DNA of 13,952 nt from Bacillota bacterium (GTDB lineage: Bacteria > Bacillota > Clostridia > Christensenellales > CAG-138): NCBI GenBank assembly GCA_023458355.1, contig JAEWZS010000005.1:1-13952 (forward strand), written 5' to 3'. Positions 13,931 through 13,952 of this stretch are shown here, one piece after another. The position numbers and the translations under genes were made by a program. The notes beneath the pieces are model-generated. The model made no database searches. It was not told the origin of the DNA and saw only the letters and a list, made by a program, of their open reading frames with translations. How positions within the stretch are numbered: the first letter of the stretch is position 1; each line of letters opens with the position of its first letter.

Positions 13931-13952
13931 CGGAGGCCCGGATAGGGGGCCG

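Noticed and set aside
3103..13952. The three repeat copies as a CRISPR array or attachment sites.
   Set aside because: Copies are long, far apart and in mixed orientation, with no regular spacers, no cas genes and no integrase in the window.

Overview
The window reads like chromosomal DNA from an anaerobic Clostridia-type Firmicute of moderate GC. The reasons are strong Shine-Dalgarno sites, several TTG and GTG starts, a class B sortase, an MreB/Mbl protein, a purine-class riboswitch, a molybdenum hydroxylase with three separate subunits, and an IS3-type transposase remnant typical of Firmicutes. This is inference from gene content; nothing in the window fixes a genus.

Left part (1-3290). 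A small unrecognised minus-strand ORF (105-617) is followed by a minus-strand class B sortase-like protein (807-1661). The sortase has a lipobox and lacks the usual catalytic arginine. Divergent from it is a solitary mreB/mbl gene (1919-2962) with its own terminator. Between mreB and the convergent guanine deaminase gene lies the first copy of a structured dispersed repeat (3103-3213).

Central part (3293-12463) is a divergent purine-catabolism locus. The minus-strand operon runs hydantoinase/dihydropyrimidinase-like gene, molybdopterin cytidylyltransferase-like mocA, guanine deaminase guaD. Its leader carries a purine riboswitch of the guanine type (C at the specificity position) followed by a terminator-like hairpin. 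The plus-strand operon runs adenine deaminase ade, then the molybdenum, FAD and 2Fe-2S subunits of a xanthine dehydrogenase-type enzyme. Together the genes would convert adenine to hypoxanthine (Ade), hypoxanthine to xanthine or the reverse (Xdh, with MocA supplying the cytosine-dinucleotide cofactor) and guanine to xanthine (GuaD). The hydantoinase is placed to open a ring downstream, possibly that of xanthine itself, as in the purinolytic clostridial pathway. That last step is inference.

Right part (12464-13952). It holds a perfect palindrome, a bidirectional terminator, a minus-strand lipoprotein of unknown function whose reading frame continues upstream into an IS3-like transposase remnant, a second copy of the dispersed repeat in the same orientation as the first, and a third, inverted and more diverged copy at the window edge.

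The most interesting signals are the riboswitch with shrunken loops placed on a catabolic operon, the repeat family whose copies differ by compensatory changes, and the sortase-like lipoprotein without its arginine.
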